Below are positions 17,717 to 30,216 of a DNA stretch of 64,000 bases, piece by piece. Numbering within the stretch: the stretch's first letter is position 1; each line of letters starts with the position of its first letter. The position numbers and the translations under genes were made by a program. The stretch is taken from assembly GCF_022179445.1 (NCBI RefSeq), contig NZ_BPQU01000007.1, positions 1 through 64,000 on the forward strand, read 5' to 3'. The notes beneath the pieces are model-generated. The model did no database searches, had not been told where the DNA came from, and was given only the letters and a program-made list of their open reading frames with translations. The DNA is from Methylobacterium mesophilicum (GTDB lineage Bacteria > Pseudomonadota > Alphaproteobacteria > Rhizobiales > Beijerinckiaceae).

Positions 17717-18057
17717 GGGGCGGTTTTGACCGAAGAGCGCGGCCGTCCGGCAACTCCCTTGGCGACGGCCGCCACAACGGCGGGGAGTAAATCTCTCCGT
17801 CATGCCGGGGCGCCGTAGGCGATCCCGAAATCCAGAGCCGCCGACCGCGCAAGTCCTTCAAGGGTCGGCGGTTATGGTTCCCGGGCTCCCCTGCGTGGCC
17901 CCGGGATGGCGAGGCGGGGGATCGTGCGGTTTTTGAACCCTCAATTGCTGCAGCAGGGGCGTTTCGTCCCTTGAATGCCCCGGTCCGCCTAAGGAAGGCG
18001 CGCTGTCCTCGCGGAGAAGGTGCTCGTTGGGTTCAGGCCCTTGCCGCGGTGGAGAGT
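17717..18057. other. Intergenic region between convergent genes, dominated by a long palindrome
   Basis: 341 bp between the YhaN-like and M32 peptidase genes. The middle is the imperfect palindrome described at 17805-17904. The remainder shows no gene or other recognisable signal. Confidence 0.6.
17805..17904. repeat. 100-bp imperfect palindrome (REP-like composite element)
   Basis: Two 42-base arms of equal length flank a 16-base loop; by eye 33 of 42 positions pair. The inner nine pairs (CCGCCGACC with GGTCGGCGG) are perfect, and the outer arms carry the same core as the hairpin at 11352-11387, once on each strand. Between two convergent genes it could stop transcription from both sides. 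Confidence 0.75.
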
Positions 18058-19548
18058 TCAGCCCCGCAGATACCGTGCCTCCAGATGCGCCCGGAACGCC
18101 GCCGTCCCGAGCGGCGCCCCCGTCGCCCGCACCAGCAGATCATCCGTTCCGAGGAGGCTGCCCACTTCGTGCACGTTGGCCCGCAGCCAAGTGCGCAGCG
18201 GTGCGAAGTCGCCCTCGGCAAGGCAGCCCGGCAGGGCGGGCTCCGCCGTGCGGGCCGCCCGGAACAGCTGGGCCGCGGCGAGCGCGCCGAGCGTGTAGGT
18301 CGGGAAGTAGCCGAACGCCCCGCTCGGCCAGTGGATGTCCTGCAGGCAGCCGAGGCGGTCGTCGGGAACCGTGAGGCCGAGGAGGTCGCGCAGGCCGTCG
18401 TTGAAGGCGCCCGGCAAGTCGGCCACCGCGAGGTCGCCCGCGATCATCGCAGTCTCCAGCCGGTAGCGCAGCAGGATATGAGCCGGGTAGGTCGCCTCGT
18501 CGGCGTCGACCCGGATGAAGCCCGGCCGGACCCGGGTGTTCAGCGCGTGCAGGTTCTCCGGCGACCATTCCGGCCCGGAGCGGCCGAACGCCTCCCGCAG
18601 CAGCGGTGCCAGGTAGGTGAAGAACGCCCGGCTGCGGCAGGCCTGCATCTCGACGATGAGCGACTGGCTCTCGTGCAGGCTCATGCCCCGGGCAGCCCCC
18701 ACCGGCTGGTGCCGCCACGCGGCGGGGCGGCCCTGCTCGTAGAGGGCGTGGCCGGTCTCGTGCAGCACGCCCATCAGGGCGCGGCCGAAATCGGCCTCGT
18801 CGTAGCGCGTGGTGATGCGCACGTCGTCGGTGGCCCCCCCGCAGAACGGGTGCAGGCTGATGTCGAGCCGGCCGCGGGTGAAGTCGAAGCCGAGCGCGCT
18901 CATCAGCTTGAGGCCGAGGGCGCGCTGCGTGCCCACGTCGAACGGGCCTTCCAGGGGCAGCGGCGCCCTGCGGGAATCCTGGATCTCCCGGGCGCGGGCG
19001 ATCAGGTCCGGCAGCCAGCTCGTGAGATCGGAAAACAGCGGGTCGATCACCGCCCGGCGCATGCCGGGATCGTAGCTGTCGAGCAGCGCGTCGTAGGGAT
19101 CGAGCCCGAGCGCCGCGCCCTTGGCCTGCCCGATCTCGCGCTGGAGCCGCAAGACCTCGGCGAGGTAGGGCGCCAGCCGGGCGAAGTCGGCGTCGCGCCG
19201 CGCCTCGCGCCAGACCATCTCCGACCGGGACACCGCCCGCGAGCTGGCCTCGACCAGATCCCGGGGCACGGCGGCGCCGTGAGCCTGGGTCCGCCGCATC
19301 TCCCGCAGGTTGGCGGCCGGCCACGGATCGAGCCCGCCCGCCGCCTCGGCCGCGTCGATCTCTCCCCGCGTCTCGGGCGCCGTCAGGATCTCGTGCGCCA
19401 GCCCGCGCAGGATGGCCAGCTGGTCTCCCCGCGCCTCGGCCGCCCCGTCGGGCATCAGCGTCTGCGCATCCCAACCGAGGATACCGGCCGCCCCTTCCAG
19501 GGCCGCCAGGCGGGAGAAACGCTGTTCGAGGATCTGGTAGGCGGTCAT
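18058..19548 (-). CDS. Carboxypeptidase M32 (Taq family)
   Basis: A cytoplasmic zinc metallocarboxypeptidase that trims residues from peptide C-termini. Start 19548 (MTAYQILEQRF) gives 496 residues, the usual size. The zinc motif HETGH is seen in VLHETGHALYEQG, followed by MSLHESQSLIVE, which supplies the third ligand glutamate. RVDADEATYPAHILLRYRLE and IHWPSGAFGYFPTYTLGA are both strong M32 signatures. No signal peptide. The gene converges on the YhaN-like gene across a palindromic element and lies downstream of the ABC-F gene with a 100-bp gap. Confidence 0.95.
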   Translation of the reverse strand: MTAYQILEQRFSRLAALEGAAGILGWDAQTLMPDGAAEARGDQLAILRGLAHEILTAPETRGEIDAAEAAGGLDPWPAANLREMRRTQAHGAAVPRDLVEASSRAVSRSEMVWREARRDADFARLAPYLAEVLRLQREIGQAKGAALGLDPYDALLDSYDPGMRRAVIDPLFSDLTSWLPDLIARAREIQDSRRAPLPLEGPFDVGTQRALGLKLMSALGFDFTRGRLDISLHPFCGGATDDVRITTRYDEADFGRALMGVLHETGHALYEQGRPAAWRHQPVGAARGMSLHESQSLIVEMQACRSRAFFTYLAPLLREAFGRSGPEWSPENLHALNTRVRPGFIRVDADEATYPAHILLRYRLETAMIAGDLAVADLPGAFNDGLRDLLGLTVPDDRLGCLQDIHWPSGAFGYFPTYTLGALAAAQLFRAARTAEPALPGCLAEGDFAPLRTWLRANVHEVGSLLGTDDLLVRATGAPLGTAAFRAHLEARYLRG

Positions 19549-19651
19549 GCGATCATCCGTCCCGGTCGGTTCCTGATCGACGCGTGCCAGCATACGCTCT
19601 GCAGGCACCGATCATTAGGATATAATTCCTTGATGGTGTTAAGTGTGGGCC

Positions 19652-21454
<1,803 letters not shown>

Positions 21455-21525
21455 GCCGGGCTTATGGCAGCGCCGGGCTTCCGGTTCAAACGGTGCCGCC
21501 CCGCGGGGCGGGGCGGCACACGCGC

Positions 21526-21762
21526 TCAGGCGATCGGGTTGGCCGGCCCGGTGGGCGGGCTGATCTCCGGCGGGCCGGGATCGTTCACCGGGATCTCCGG
21601 CGGCTGAATGCCGGGCGCCTCGGCCGGGGTGTTCCCGGGGATCTCGGGACCGGGCGGCTGCGTCGGGGCCTGCGGCGGCTCGTAGGGAGCGTCCGGCACC
21701 GGCGTGGGCTGCGGCGGAACCTCGGGCACTTGGCCGGGATCGGCGAGGGTGAAGTCTGGCAC
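21526..21762 (-). CDS. Short proline-rich hypothetical protein
   Basis: A 78-residue protein made almost wholly of PPE, PTP and PPG-type repeats, ending PPTGPANPIA. No membrane segment or signal peptide. The start is GTG 21762, supported by a strong GGAGGA ribosome site six bases upstream; without that site I would treat it as a chance frame. Proline-rich low-complexity sequence gives no functional clue. Confidence 0.5.
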   Translation of the reverse strand: MPDFTLADPGQVPEVPPQPTPVPDAPYEPPQAPTQPPGPEIPGNTPAEAPGIQPPEIPVNDPGPPEISPPTGPANPIA

Positions 21763-21842
21763 GGCTGTCCTCCAGATGGCCCGCGGTGCTGGGCTGCACC
21801 GTTCGGGCGGCAACGAGGGCCTGCCGCTCCGGTTCCGGCGTG

Positions 21843-22157
21843 CTACTTCTTGGTGAGGAGGAGATTGCCCTCCTTGCTCGCCACCTTCTGAATCTTCTCG
21901 GCGAACAGGGCGAGCAGGAACGGCAGCTTCACCTCGAGGCGCACGCTCTCGGGGCCGACATCGATGGTGCCGCCGATCTTCTGGGTCATCGCCGAGACCC
22001 CGAAATCGAGGCGGTCGCCCGTCCAGGCGAGCTGGTCCACGCTGACGCCGCTCTTGGCCAGGAAGGCCCGCGCCTGGTCGGTGCCGTGCTCGAGGCGCCG
22101 CTTGGCCTCGTCGCGGCCGAGGTCGTGCGGGATGTCGACGATCAGGGGTTTGGGCAT
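21843..22157 (-). CDS. Polyhydroxyalkanoic acid system family protein
   Basis: A 104-residue protein starting at ATG 22157 (MPKPLIVDIPHDLG). It matches the PHA granule region family (PF09650 as I recall it): the DIPHDLGRDEAKRRLEHG start, a central WTGDRLDF.V segment and the IGGTIDVGPESVRLEVKLP core, then a LLALFAEKIQ helix. Members are small, often encoded near polyhydroxyalkanoate genes, and have no proven activity. No PHA synthase or phasin gene is visible nearby, so here the link is by family only. Confidence 0.85.
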   Translation of the reverse strand: MPKPLIVDIPHDLGRDEAKRRLEHGTDQARAFLAKSGVSVDQLAWTGDRLDFGVSAMTQKIGGTIDVGPESVRLEVKLPFLLALFAEKIQKVASKEGNLLLTKK

Positions 22158-22276
22158 GGGGCGGCTGGGTCCGGACTGCTTTCGCAGCACATGGGGCCTC
22201 CCGATGCCGCAGACAACGTCGGGAGGCCGCAGGGCTTCAGGACAGGCTCGTCCTGCAAGCCGTCAACGCCAGGTCT

Positions 22277-22627
22277 TCAGTTCAGGACTTGAAGCGAGAC
22301 GTAGCTCGTGCCGCCCATGCCGAGGGCACGCGCCGAGCCCCGCGAGAGATCGATGATCCGGCCGCGCACGAATGGGCCGCGGTCGTTGATGCGCACCACC
22401 ACCGAGCGGCCGGTCCTGCGGTTCTCCACGCGGACCCGGGTTCCGAACGGCAGGCTGCGATGGGCAGCGGTCAGTCCGTTGGGGTTGAAACGCTCACCGT
22501 TCGCGGTGCGATGGCCGCTCCCGTACCAGGAGGCCCCGCCGCTCTGGGCGGCAGCCGGGAGGGTCGTTCCGACGATGGCAGACAGCATTCCAACGGTGGC
22601 CACGAACTTACCGAAACCAGATGTCAT
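22277..22627 (-). CDS. RlpA-like double-psi beta-barrel protein
   Basis: A small exported septal-ring/lytic-transglycosylase-type protein. Start 22627 gives 116 residues with a signal peptide ending near AAAQS. The mature part is a single RlpA-type domain: [18 protein letters not shown], the [11 protein letters not shown] strand, [20 protein letters not shown] with the catalytic-type aspartates, and [10 protein letters not shown]. It has no SPOR domain, unlike E. coli RlpA. Likely acts on cell-wall glycan in the periplasm; whether it cuts denuded glycan strands is unproven. Confidence 0.9.
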   Translation of the reverse strand: MTSGFGKFVATVGMLSAIVGTTLPAAAQSGGASWYGSGHRTANGERFNPNGLTAAHRSLPFGTRVRVENRRTGRSVVVRINDRGPFVRGRIIDLSRGSARALGMGGTSYVSLQVLN

Positions 22628-24392
<1,765 letters not shown>

Positions 24393-24418
24393 GCCCTCCC
24401 CGTATCGGTCCTGGGATC

Positions 24419-24512
24419 CCAAAGGGCGGAGCCCTTTGGCGGGTGCAGGGCAGAGCCCTGCGAACACCTTGGGGCTTCGCCCCAAGCCCCACCAAAGGGC
24501 TGAGCCCTTTGG
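24419..24512. repeat. Four tandem perfect hairpins between convergent ccrM and mutY
   Basis: Four stem-loops with 3-base loops occupy 94 bp: 24419-24439 (CCAAAGGGC/GCCCTTTGG), 24445-24461 (GCAGGGC/GCCCTGC), 24468-24486 (CTTGGGGC/GCCCCAAG) and 24492-24512 (same arms as the first). Every stem ends in GGGC-nnn-GCCC. It reads the same way on both strands and probably acts as a two-way transcription stop or a dispersed repeat. Confidence 0.85.
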
Positions 24513-24520
24513 GAACCCGG

Positions 24521-25861
24521 TCAACGCCGCCGCGCCGCGCCCGGCCGACGCGTCGGTGGCCGGGCGCGCACCGGGACCGGCACTGCCTCAGGCTCGCCAT
24601 CCAAAAAGTCGTCCATGTCCGGCGGCGGCTCCGGTGCCGGCTTTGGGCGCGGCTTGGGCACCGCGCGCACGCTCGGCCGCGGCTCCGGATCGGCCATCGA
24701 GATCGGCGCCTCCATGGCCGCGAGCAGCGGCATCGCCGGTGGCTCCTTCTTCGAGCGGCCGCGCGGCTTCTTCTCGGGCTCCGGCTTCGGGTCGAAGGCG
24801 TGGGCCAGCACCTTCCGCATCAGGCCGGGCAGCGGCTCGTCCTCCAGCGCGCTGCGCGGGGTGAAGCGCATGCCGGGCGGCGTCGGGGTCGAGAGCGCGA
24901 CCCGCGCCGAGAACACCGTCAGCTCCAGCGGGAAATGCGTGAATCCGTGCCGCACCAGGCCCGGCAGGCGCTTCCAACGGGCGTCGATCGGCGCGTCCAG
25001 GAGGGCCGCGGCGACGTCGTAATCCGGCTCCCAGGCGCTGCCGGGCGGCTCGGCCATGGTGCCGAGCAGACCCTCCGGCGGACGCGTCCGCAGCAGCACC
25101 GCCTCGTCGCCGCTGCGGATCGCCACGAAGGCCGCGCCGCGGCGCAGCGCCCCCTTGGCGACCTTGATCTTGCGCGGGAACGTGTCCTGCGTGCCGCGTG
25201 CCCGGGCCTCGCAGGGCAGCATCCACGGGCAGAGCGCGCAGGCGGGGCGCTTGGGCGTGCAGATCGTCGCGCCGAGATCCATGAGCGCCTGCGCGAAGTC
25301 GCCCGGCCGGTCGTGCGGCACCAGGGCCTGGGTCAGCCGACGGATCTCCGGGCGGCTGCCGGGCAGCGGCGCCTCCACGGCGAACACGCGACTCAGCACC
25401 CGCTCGACATTGCCGTCGACCGCGGCTTCCGCCCGCTCGAACGCGATCGCGGCGATCGCTCCGGCCGTGTAGGCGCCGATGCCCGGGAGCTTGCGCAGGC
25501 CCTCGGCCGTGTCGGGGAAGCGGCCCGCCGCCGCGACGGCCTTGGCGCAGGCGTGGAGGTTGCGGGCCCGGGAATAATAGCCGAGCCCGGCCCAGGCCGA
25601 CATCACCACCTCCTCGGGGGCTTCGGCCAGCGCGTCGATATCCGGAAAGCGCGTCAGGAAGCGCTCGAAATACGGCCGCACCGCCGCGATCGTGGTCTGC
25701 TGCAGCATCACCTCGGAGAGCCAGACCCGGTAGGGATCGGGCACCTCGCCGGCGAGCGCGCGCCACGGCAGGACCCGCCGGTGCCGGTCGTACCAGGCGA
25801 GCAGGTCGTCGGCGCGTGGTCCGGAAGCGGACCCGGAATCCGTGGCTGAACAGGTCGGCAT
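24521..25861 (-). CDS. mutY: A/G-specific adenine glycosylase
   Basis: Removes adenine mispaired with 8-oxoguanine. In 446 residues the helix-hairpin-helix glycosylase domain comes first, with catalytic Glu50 (LSEVMLQQT), the hairpin LPGIGAYTAG and Asp149 (VDGNVERVLSR). The iron-sulfur ligands are Cys201, Cys208, Cys211 and Cys217 in C-x6-C-x2-C-x5-C spacing. A Nudix-like C-terminal domain recognising 8-oxoG follows. The last 75 or so residues form an unusual Pro/Arg/Glu-rich tail (EKKPRGRSKKEPP, KPRPKPAPEPPP). It is divergent from the DciA-like gene. Confidence 0.95.
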   Translation of the reverse strand: MPTCSATDSGSASGPRADDLLAWYDRHRRVLPWRALAGEVPDPYRVWLSEVMLQQTTIAAVRPYFERFLTRFPDIDALAEAPEEVVMSAWAGLGYYSRARNLHACAKAVAAAGRFPDTAEGLRKLPGIGAYTAGAIAAIAFERAEAAVDGNVERVLSRVFAVEAPLPGSRPEIRRLTQALVPHDRPGDFAQALMDLGATICTPKRPACALCPWMLPCEARARGTQDTFPRKIKVAKGALRRGAAFVAIRSGDEAVLLRTRPPEGLLGTMAEPPGSAWEPDYDVAAALLDAPIDARWKRLPGLVRHGFTHFPLELTVFSARVALSTPTPPGMRFTPRSALEDEPLPGLMRKVLAHAFDPKPEPEKKPRGRSKKEPPAMPLLAAMEAPISMADPEPRPSVRAVPKPRPKPAPEPPPDMDDFLDGEPEAVPVPVRARPPTRRPGAARRR

Positions 25862-25988
25862 GGGCCAGGCTGCATACCCGGAGGGGCCGGGCGATCATAG
25901 GCCCGCCCGACGCCGGGGCGGTGCTCCCTTCTTAAACGAAGCTGCGCTACCGTGATGCGATTCATCCGGGGGCGAGGCCCAGAGCACC

Positions 25989-26471
25989 ATGGCGCGCGTC
26001 AAACCGCTGGCCGAGCTGATCGAGAGCTGCATCGGGCCCGCCTTCGCGGCGCAGGGCTTCGCGTCGACCGATATCCTGGCGGCCTGGCCGGAGATTGTGG
26101 GCGAGCGGCTGGCACGCTATTGCCGGCCCTCGAAGCTCGAATGGCCCAAGCGCCGCCGCAAGGAGGCCGACGCGCCGGAATCCGGCACGCTCGTGGTCCG
26201 GGTCGAGGGCGTCTTCGCGATCGAGCTCCAGCATCTCGCGCCCGTGGTGATCCAGCGCATCAACGCGCATTACGGCTGGGCCTGCGTCTCGCGCCTCGTG
26301 CTGCAGCAGGACCGGGTCGGCCGCGGCGGCCGGCCGGCGCCGCGCACCGGCATCGACCCGTCCCGGGCCGTGGAGGTGAAGCGCGCGGTGGCCGCGATCG
26401 AGGATGACGGGTTGCGCGCCGCCCTGGACCGCCTCGGGATCGCCGCGGTGGCCACGCGGCCCGAGCGCTGA
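25989..26471 (+). CDS. DUF721 / DciA family protein
   Basis: A 160-residue protein of the DUF721 family, which includes DciA, the loader of replicative helicase in bacteria lacking DnaC. The conserved segment ILAAWPEIVGERLARYCRPSKLEWP is near residue 30, followed by the LVVRVEGVFAIELQHLAPVVIQRINAHYG core. It is divergent from mutY and followed in the same direction by the DsbA-like gene, a common neighbourhood in alphaproteobacteria. A helicase-loading role is inferred from the family. Confidence 0.85.
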   Translation: MARVKPLAELIESCIGPAFAAQGFASTDILAAWPEIVGERLARYCRPSKLEWPKRRRKEADAPESGTLVVRVEGVFAIELQHLAPVVIQRINAHYGWACVSRLVLQQDRVGRGGRPAPRTGIDPSRAVEVKRAVAAIEDDGLRAALDRLGIAAVATRPER

Positions 26472-26587
26472 CCCGCCGGTTTCAGCGGCGATTGCGTCAT
26501 CTTGCCAGGAAAGCCGCGCCCGAGTACCCGCATCGGGACGCCAAGATTAAAGACGCGAAGACCGACCAGATCCGGCGGAGCCTGCCC

Positions 26588-27232
26588 ATGACCACGCGAC
26601 GCGACGCTCTCAAGTTCACCGGCCTCGCGCTCGGCGCCGGCTTGGCCCTGCCTTATCTGGCCCGCTCGGCCTGGGCGCAGAACGCCGATCTGGCCGCCCT
26701 GATGCAGCCGGGCCCCCTCGGCGACGTCTGGCTCGGCCCGGCCGACGCCAAGTGCACGATCATCGAATACGCCTCGATGACCTGCTCGCACTGCGCCGCG
26801 TTCCATCGCACCACCTGGCCGGTGCTCAAGGAGCGCTACATCGATACCGGCAAGGTGCGCTTCACCCTGCGCGAATTCCCCCTCGACCCGCTGGCCACCG
26901 CCGCGTTCATGCTGGCGCGCTGCCAGGGCGAGGCCAAGTATTACCCGATCACTGACCTGCTGTTCGACCAGCAGCCGGCCTGGGCCTTCACCCAGAAGCC
27001 CGTCGACGCGCTGGAGCAGATGCTCCGTCAGGCCGGCTACACCAAGGATACCTTCGAGGCCTGCCTGAAGGACCAGAAGGTCTACGGCGCGGTCAACGCC
27101 GTGAAGCAGCGCGGGCTGGACGTCATGAAGGTCGACTCTACCCCGACCTTCTTCATCAACGGCGAGCGCTACACCGGCGAGATGACGATCGACGGCATGG
27201 AGAAGGTCATCAAGCCGATCATCGGTGCCTGA
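26588..27232 (+). CDS. DsbA family thiol:disulfide protein, Tat-exported
   Basis: A 214-residue thioredoxin-fold protein for disulfide chemistry in the periplasm. ATG 26588 begins MTTRRDALKFTG, a twin-arginine signal, with cleavage expected near AWAQN. The active site is CSHC in YASMTCSHCAAFH, and the cis-proline loop is STPTFFINGE. The helical insert and C-terminal MEKVIKPIIGA fit the DsbA/BdbD-like group. Export by Tat suggests folding or cofactor binding before export. It may be a partner of the DsbB-like protein encoded at 3878, though the genes are far apart. Confidence 0.9.
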   Translation: MTTRRDALKFTGLALGAGLALPYLARSAWAQNADLAALMQPGPLGDVWLGPADAKCTIIEYASMTCSHCAAFHRTTWPVLKERYIDTGKVRFTLREFPLDPLATAAFMLARCQGEAKYYPITDLLFDQQPAWAFTQKPVDALEQMLRQAGYTKDTFEACLKDQKVYGAVNAVKQRGLDVMKVDSTPTFFINGERYTGEMTIDGMEKVIKPIIGA

Positions 27233-27330
27233 TCGTCGCGGCGGTCGATGCGCGAAGCACCACCGCCCAGCCTGGGCAAAAGCCTGAAAACAGCATACGG
27301 TTCAAAGACTTACTATGTATCGACGTCGCC

Positions 27331-27359
27331 TTGACACCCAAGATAGGCGAAACTATGGT
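27331..27359 (+). promoter_or_regulatory. Sigma-70 type promoter of the atp F0 operon
   Basis: TTGACA at 27331-27336 and TATGGT at 27354-27359 with a 17-base spacer, about 55 bp before the atpI start. This is the best -35/-10 pair noticed in the window and lies in locally AT-richer sequence. Confidence 0.7.
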
Positions 27360-27420
27360 GCGCCCGCTTGATGGGGGCGTCCAGCCGGTTTCAGATCCTC
27401 CCGCCCTGTGAGTTTCAGCC

Positions 27421-27795
27421 GTGAGCGGCGACGATTCCAGGGATGGGAAAGAGGCCGCGGGAACGCCGACGGACAGCGAACTCTCCGCGAGGCTCAGACG
27501 TCTCGAGACGCAGATCGAACGGAAGCGTCCGCAGGCCGCTCCCGATCCTTCCTTGCGGCCTCGGGGTACCGGGCCCTCCTCGCTCGGTCAGGCCATGACG
27601 ATCTCCACGGAGTTCGTCGCGGGGGTGATCGCGGGGGGCATACTCGGCTGGATCGTCGATCATGTCTTCGGGACGAAACCCTGGGGCCTGATCGTCCTCC
27701 TCATGCTGGGGTTCGTGGCGGGGATCTACAACGTGATGCGGGTGTCTGGTTTTGCCGGCGCGCGTCCCGGACGAGACGATCGGCAAGAGCCATAA
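27421..27795 (+). CDS. atpI: ATP synthase accessory protein I
   Basis: A 124-residue AtpI/AtpZ-type membrane protein thought to help assemble the c-ring. It starts at GTG 27421. A charged N-terminal region (residues 1-60) precedes two membrane helices, FVAGVIAGGILGWIVDHVFG and GLIVLLMLGFVAGIYNVMRV. It is the first gene of the F0 operon, as usual in alphaproteobacteria, about 70 bp before atpB. Confidence 0.9.
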   Translation: MSGDDSRDGKEAAGTPTDSELSARLRRLETQIERKRPQAAPDPSLRPRGTGPSSLGQAMTISTEFVAGVIAGGILGWIVDHVFGTKPWGLIVLLMLGFVAGIYNVMRVSGFAGARPGRDDRQEP

Positions 27796-27868
27796 GGCGC
27801 GCCGGTCGATAGGGGTTTGAGGCGATCGACGCTGTCGATGCGCCGGATCAAGAGGGGCGGAAGCGGGA

Positions 27869-28624
27869 ATGGCGGTCACGATCGACCCGATCCATCAGTT
27901 CGAGCTGAAGCCGCTCGTATCGCTCGGCCATATCGGCCATCAGCAACTCGCGTTCACGCAATCCGCCCTGTACATGTTCGCCGCCGTCGGCGTGATCGCC
28001 CTGATCACGATCGTGGCGACGGCGTCGCGCTCGGTGGTGCCGGGGCGGATGCAGTCGCTGGCCGAGATCTTCTACGAGTTCATCGCCGACACGGTGCACC
28101 AGGCGACCGGCGACGGCGGCAAGCGGTTCATGCCGCTGGTCTTCTCCCTGTTCATGTTCGTGCTGATCCTGAACCTGTTCGGGATGATCCCGTACGCGTT
28201 CGCGGTGACCAGCCACCTGATCATCACCTTCGGCCTCGCCGCCCTGGTGATCTCGGTCGTGGTGATCTTCGGCGTCATGAAGCACGGCACCCACTTCTTC
28301 GGCCTGTTCGTGCCGTCGGGCGTGCCGAAGCCGCTGCTTGCGATCTTGGTGCCGATCGAGATCATCTCGTTCATCTCGCGGCCGATCAGCCTGTCGGTGC
28401 GTCTGTTCGCGAACGTGCTCGCCGGCCACATCGCGATGAAGATCTTCGCGTTCTTCGTGGTCCAGCTTCTTCTCGCGGGTGCCTGGAGCGTGCTATCGCC
28501 GCTTCCGCTGTTCCTGACGATCGCGCTGACCGCTCTCGAGTTCCTCGTTGCGGCGCTTCAGGCCTACGTCTTCGCGACGCTGACGGCGATCTACCTCAAC
28601 GACGCTCTCCACCCCGGCCACTAG
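27869..28624 (+). CDS. atpB: ATP synthase F0 subunit a
   Basis: Forms the proton half-channels beside the rotating c-ring. The 251-residue protein has five or six membrane helices. The essential arginine is in [15 protein letters not shown] near residue 180, and the N-terminal HQFELKPL is family-typical. The gene lies between atpI and atpE in the expected order. Confidence 0.97.
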   Translation: MAVTIDPIHQFELKPLVSLGHIGHQQLAFTQSALYMFAAVGVIALITIVATASRSVVPGRMQSLAEIFYEFIADTVHQATGDGGKRFMPLVFSLFMFVLILNLFGMIPYAFAVTSHLIITFGLAALVISVVVIFGVMKHGTHFFGLFVPSGVPKPLLAILVPIEIISFISRPISLSVRLFANVLAGHIAMKIFAFFVVQLLLAGAWSVLSPLPLFLTIALTALEFLVAALQAYVFATLTAIYLNDALHPGH

Positions 28625-28731
28625 GCGCACGCCCCGGCCGCTCAGCTTCACCCCGGCCTCCGGACTTGGCCGGCTCCACCCGCCGCGAACGTCACCGCAC
28701 GTTTCGATCTGAAGAGACCTCAGGAGTTATC

Positions 28732-28959
28732 ATGGATCCCGTCGCTGCGAAGTACATCGGCGCCGGCCTCGCCTGCCTTGGCATGGCGGGTGCAGGCATC
28801 GGCCTCGGCAACCTGTTCGGTCAGTTCCTCGCCGGCGCCCTTCGCAACCCCTCCGCGGCCGACGGCCAGCGCGCCACGCTGCTCCTGGGCTTCGCCCTGA
28901 CCGAGGCGCTGGGCATCTTCTCGCTGCTCATCGCGCTGCTGCTGCTCTTCGCCGTCTGA
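28732..28959 (+). CDS. atpE: ATP synthase F0 subunit c
   Basis: A 75-residue proteolipid that forms the rotor ring. Two glycine-rich membrane helices are joined by the polar loop RNPSAADGQ. The proton-carrying glutamate is in [10 protein letters not shown], helix 2. ATG 28732 is placed by the CAGGAG ribosome site seven bases upstream. The same frame is open further upstream, but that part is not homologous. Confidence 0.97.
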   Translation: MDPVAAKYIGAGLACLGMAGAGIGLGNLFGQFLAGALRNPSAADGQRATLLLGFALTEALGIFSLLIALLLLFAV

Positions 28960-29108
28960 TCGACGCGCTCGGAGGCCGCGGACGCCGCGGCCTCCACCGG
29001 GCTCTCACCGCCCGACCAACGGGTGGGCGCTTCGCGAACGAGGCGTCCGCCTTCTTCCGTCACCGCGTCGGCGGTGACCTGTGCGAACGGTGTCAGTGTA
29101 GCGGTCTC

Positions 29109-29687
29109 ATGGCGCAGCCGAATCCCCTCACCACGCCGCCCCCGGGCGCCGACACGCAGCTCGTGCCCGGCCATGTCGAGCACACGGAAGCGCATAGCGG
29201 CGCCTTCCCGCCCTTCGAGACCTCCGGGTTCCTGTCGCAGCTGATCTGGCTCGCGCTGGCCTTCGGTCTCCTCTACTACCTGATGGACAAGGTCGCGCTG
29301 CCGCGGATCCAGGCGATCCTGCACGCCCGCGCAGAGCGCCTGCGGACCGATCTCGATCAGGCCCAGGCCATGAAGTCCGAGGCCGATGCCGCCGGACTGG
29401 CCTATGAGACCGCGCTCCGCGATGCGCAGGGCAAGGCCCGCGACATCGCCCAGACCACCCGGAACGAGCTGGCCGCCGAGGCCGATGCCAAGCGCAAGGC
29501 GCTCGAAGCCGACCTGAACACGAAGCTCTCGTCCGCCGAGGCGACGATCCGCACGCGGACCGAGGCTGCGATGGGCAACGTCCGCAGCATCGCCGGCGAG
29601 ACCGCGGCAGCGATCGTGGAGCGCCTGACGGGCCAGGCGCCCGATCCGGCGACCCTCGACCGCGCCCTCGACGCCACCGCACACTGA
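29109..29687 (+). CDS. atpF': ATP synthase F0 subunit b'
   Basis: One of two unlike b subunits that form the peripheral stalk in photosynthetic bacteria and alphaproteobacteria. The 192-residue protein has a hydrophilic N-terminal extension of about 35 residues, one membrane helix ([19 protein letters not shown]) and a long Ala/Glu/Arg coiled coil. It is followed by atpF after 13 bp. Confidence 0.95.
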   Translation: MAQPNPLTTPPPGADTQLVPGHVEHTEAHSGAFPPFETSGFLSQLIWLALAFGLLYYLMDKVALPRIQAILHARAERLRTDLDQAQAMKSEADAAGLAYETALRDAQGKARDIAQTTRNELAAEADAKRKALEADLNTKLSSAEATIRTRTEAAMGNVRSIAGETAAAIVERLTGQAPDPATLDRALDATAH

Positions 29688-29700
29688 ACGGGAACCCACG

Positions 29701-30189
29701 ATGCTGCTCGAAGCCGAATTCTGGGTCGCCGTCGCGTTCGTCATCTTCATGGGGATCGCCTGGAAGGCCGGTGCCTTCGCGACCATGACCAAGGGCCTCG
29801 ACGGTCGCGCGACCCGCGTCCGTCACGAGCTCGACGAGGCCAAGCGCCTGCGCGAGGAGGCCGCGACCGTGCTGGCCGACTACAAGCGCCGCCGCGCCGA
29901 GGCCGAGAAGGAAGCCGAGTCGATCATCGCCGGCGCCCGCGAGGAGGCCAAGCGCGCCGCCGAGGAAGGCCATCGCAAGCTGGACGACTTCCTGGCCCGG
30001 CGCACCAAGGCCGCCGAGACCAAGATCGCACAGGCCGAGGTCCAGGCCGAGGCCCAGGTTCGGGCGGCCGCTGCCGATGCGGCCGTGAAGGTCTCCGAGA
30101 CGATCCTGCGCGAGCGCATGCAGGGCGACGCGGCGCAGGGCCTGATCCGCTCCAGCCTCGGCGAGGTCCGGACCCGCCTGCGGTCCTGA
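29701..30189 (+). CDS. atpF: ATP synthase F0 subunit b
   Basis: The second stalk subunit, 162 residues, with one N-terminal membrane helix ([20 protein letters not shown]) and a coiled coil to the end ([18 protein letters not shown]). It is the last gene of the F0 operon: an intrinsic terminator follows 27 bp later, so the F1 genes lie elsewhere, as is usual in this bacterial class. Confidence 0.95.
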   Translation: MLLEAEFWVAVAFVIFMGIAWKAGAFATMTKGLDGRATRVRHELDEAKRLREEAATVLADYKRRRAEAEKEAESIIAGAREEAKRAAEEGHRKLDDFLARRTKAAETKIAQAEVQAEAQVRAAAADAAVKVSETILRERMQGDAAQGLIRSSLGEVRTRLRS

Positions 30190-30216
30190 TCCCGGCGGAC
30201 ATCCCGCGCCGACGAG

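Noticed and set aside
12968..17803. A 1611-codon open frame on the bottom strand across the YhaO/YhaN-like genes
   Set aside because: It is the antisense shadow of two genes with complete catalytic motifs; its product is Gly/Gln/Arg-rich low-complexity sequence, as expected from GC-rich codons read backwards.
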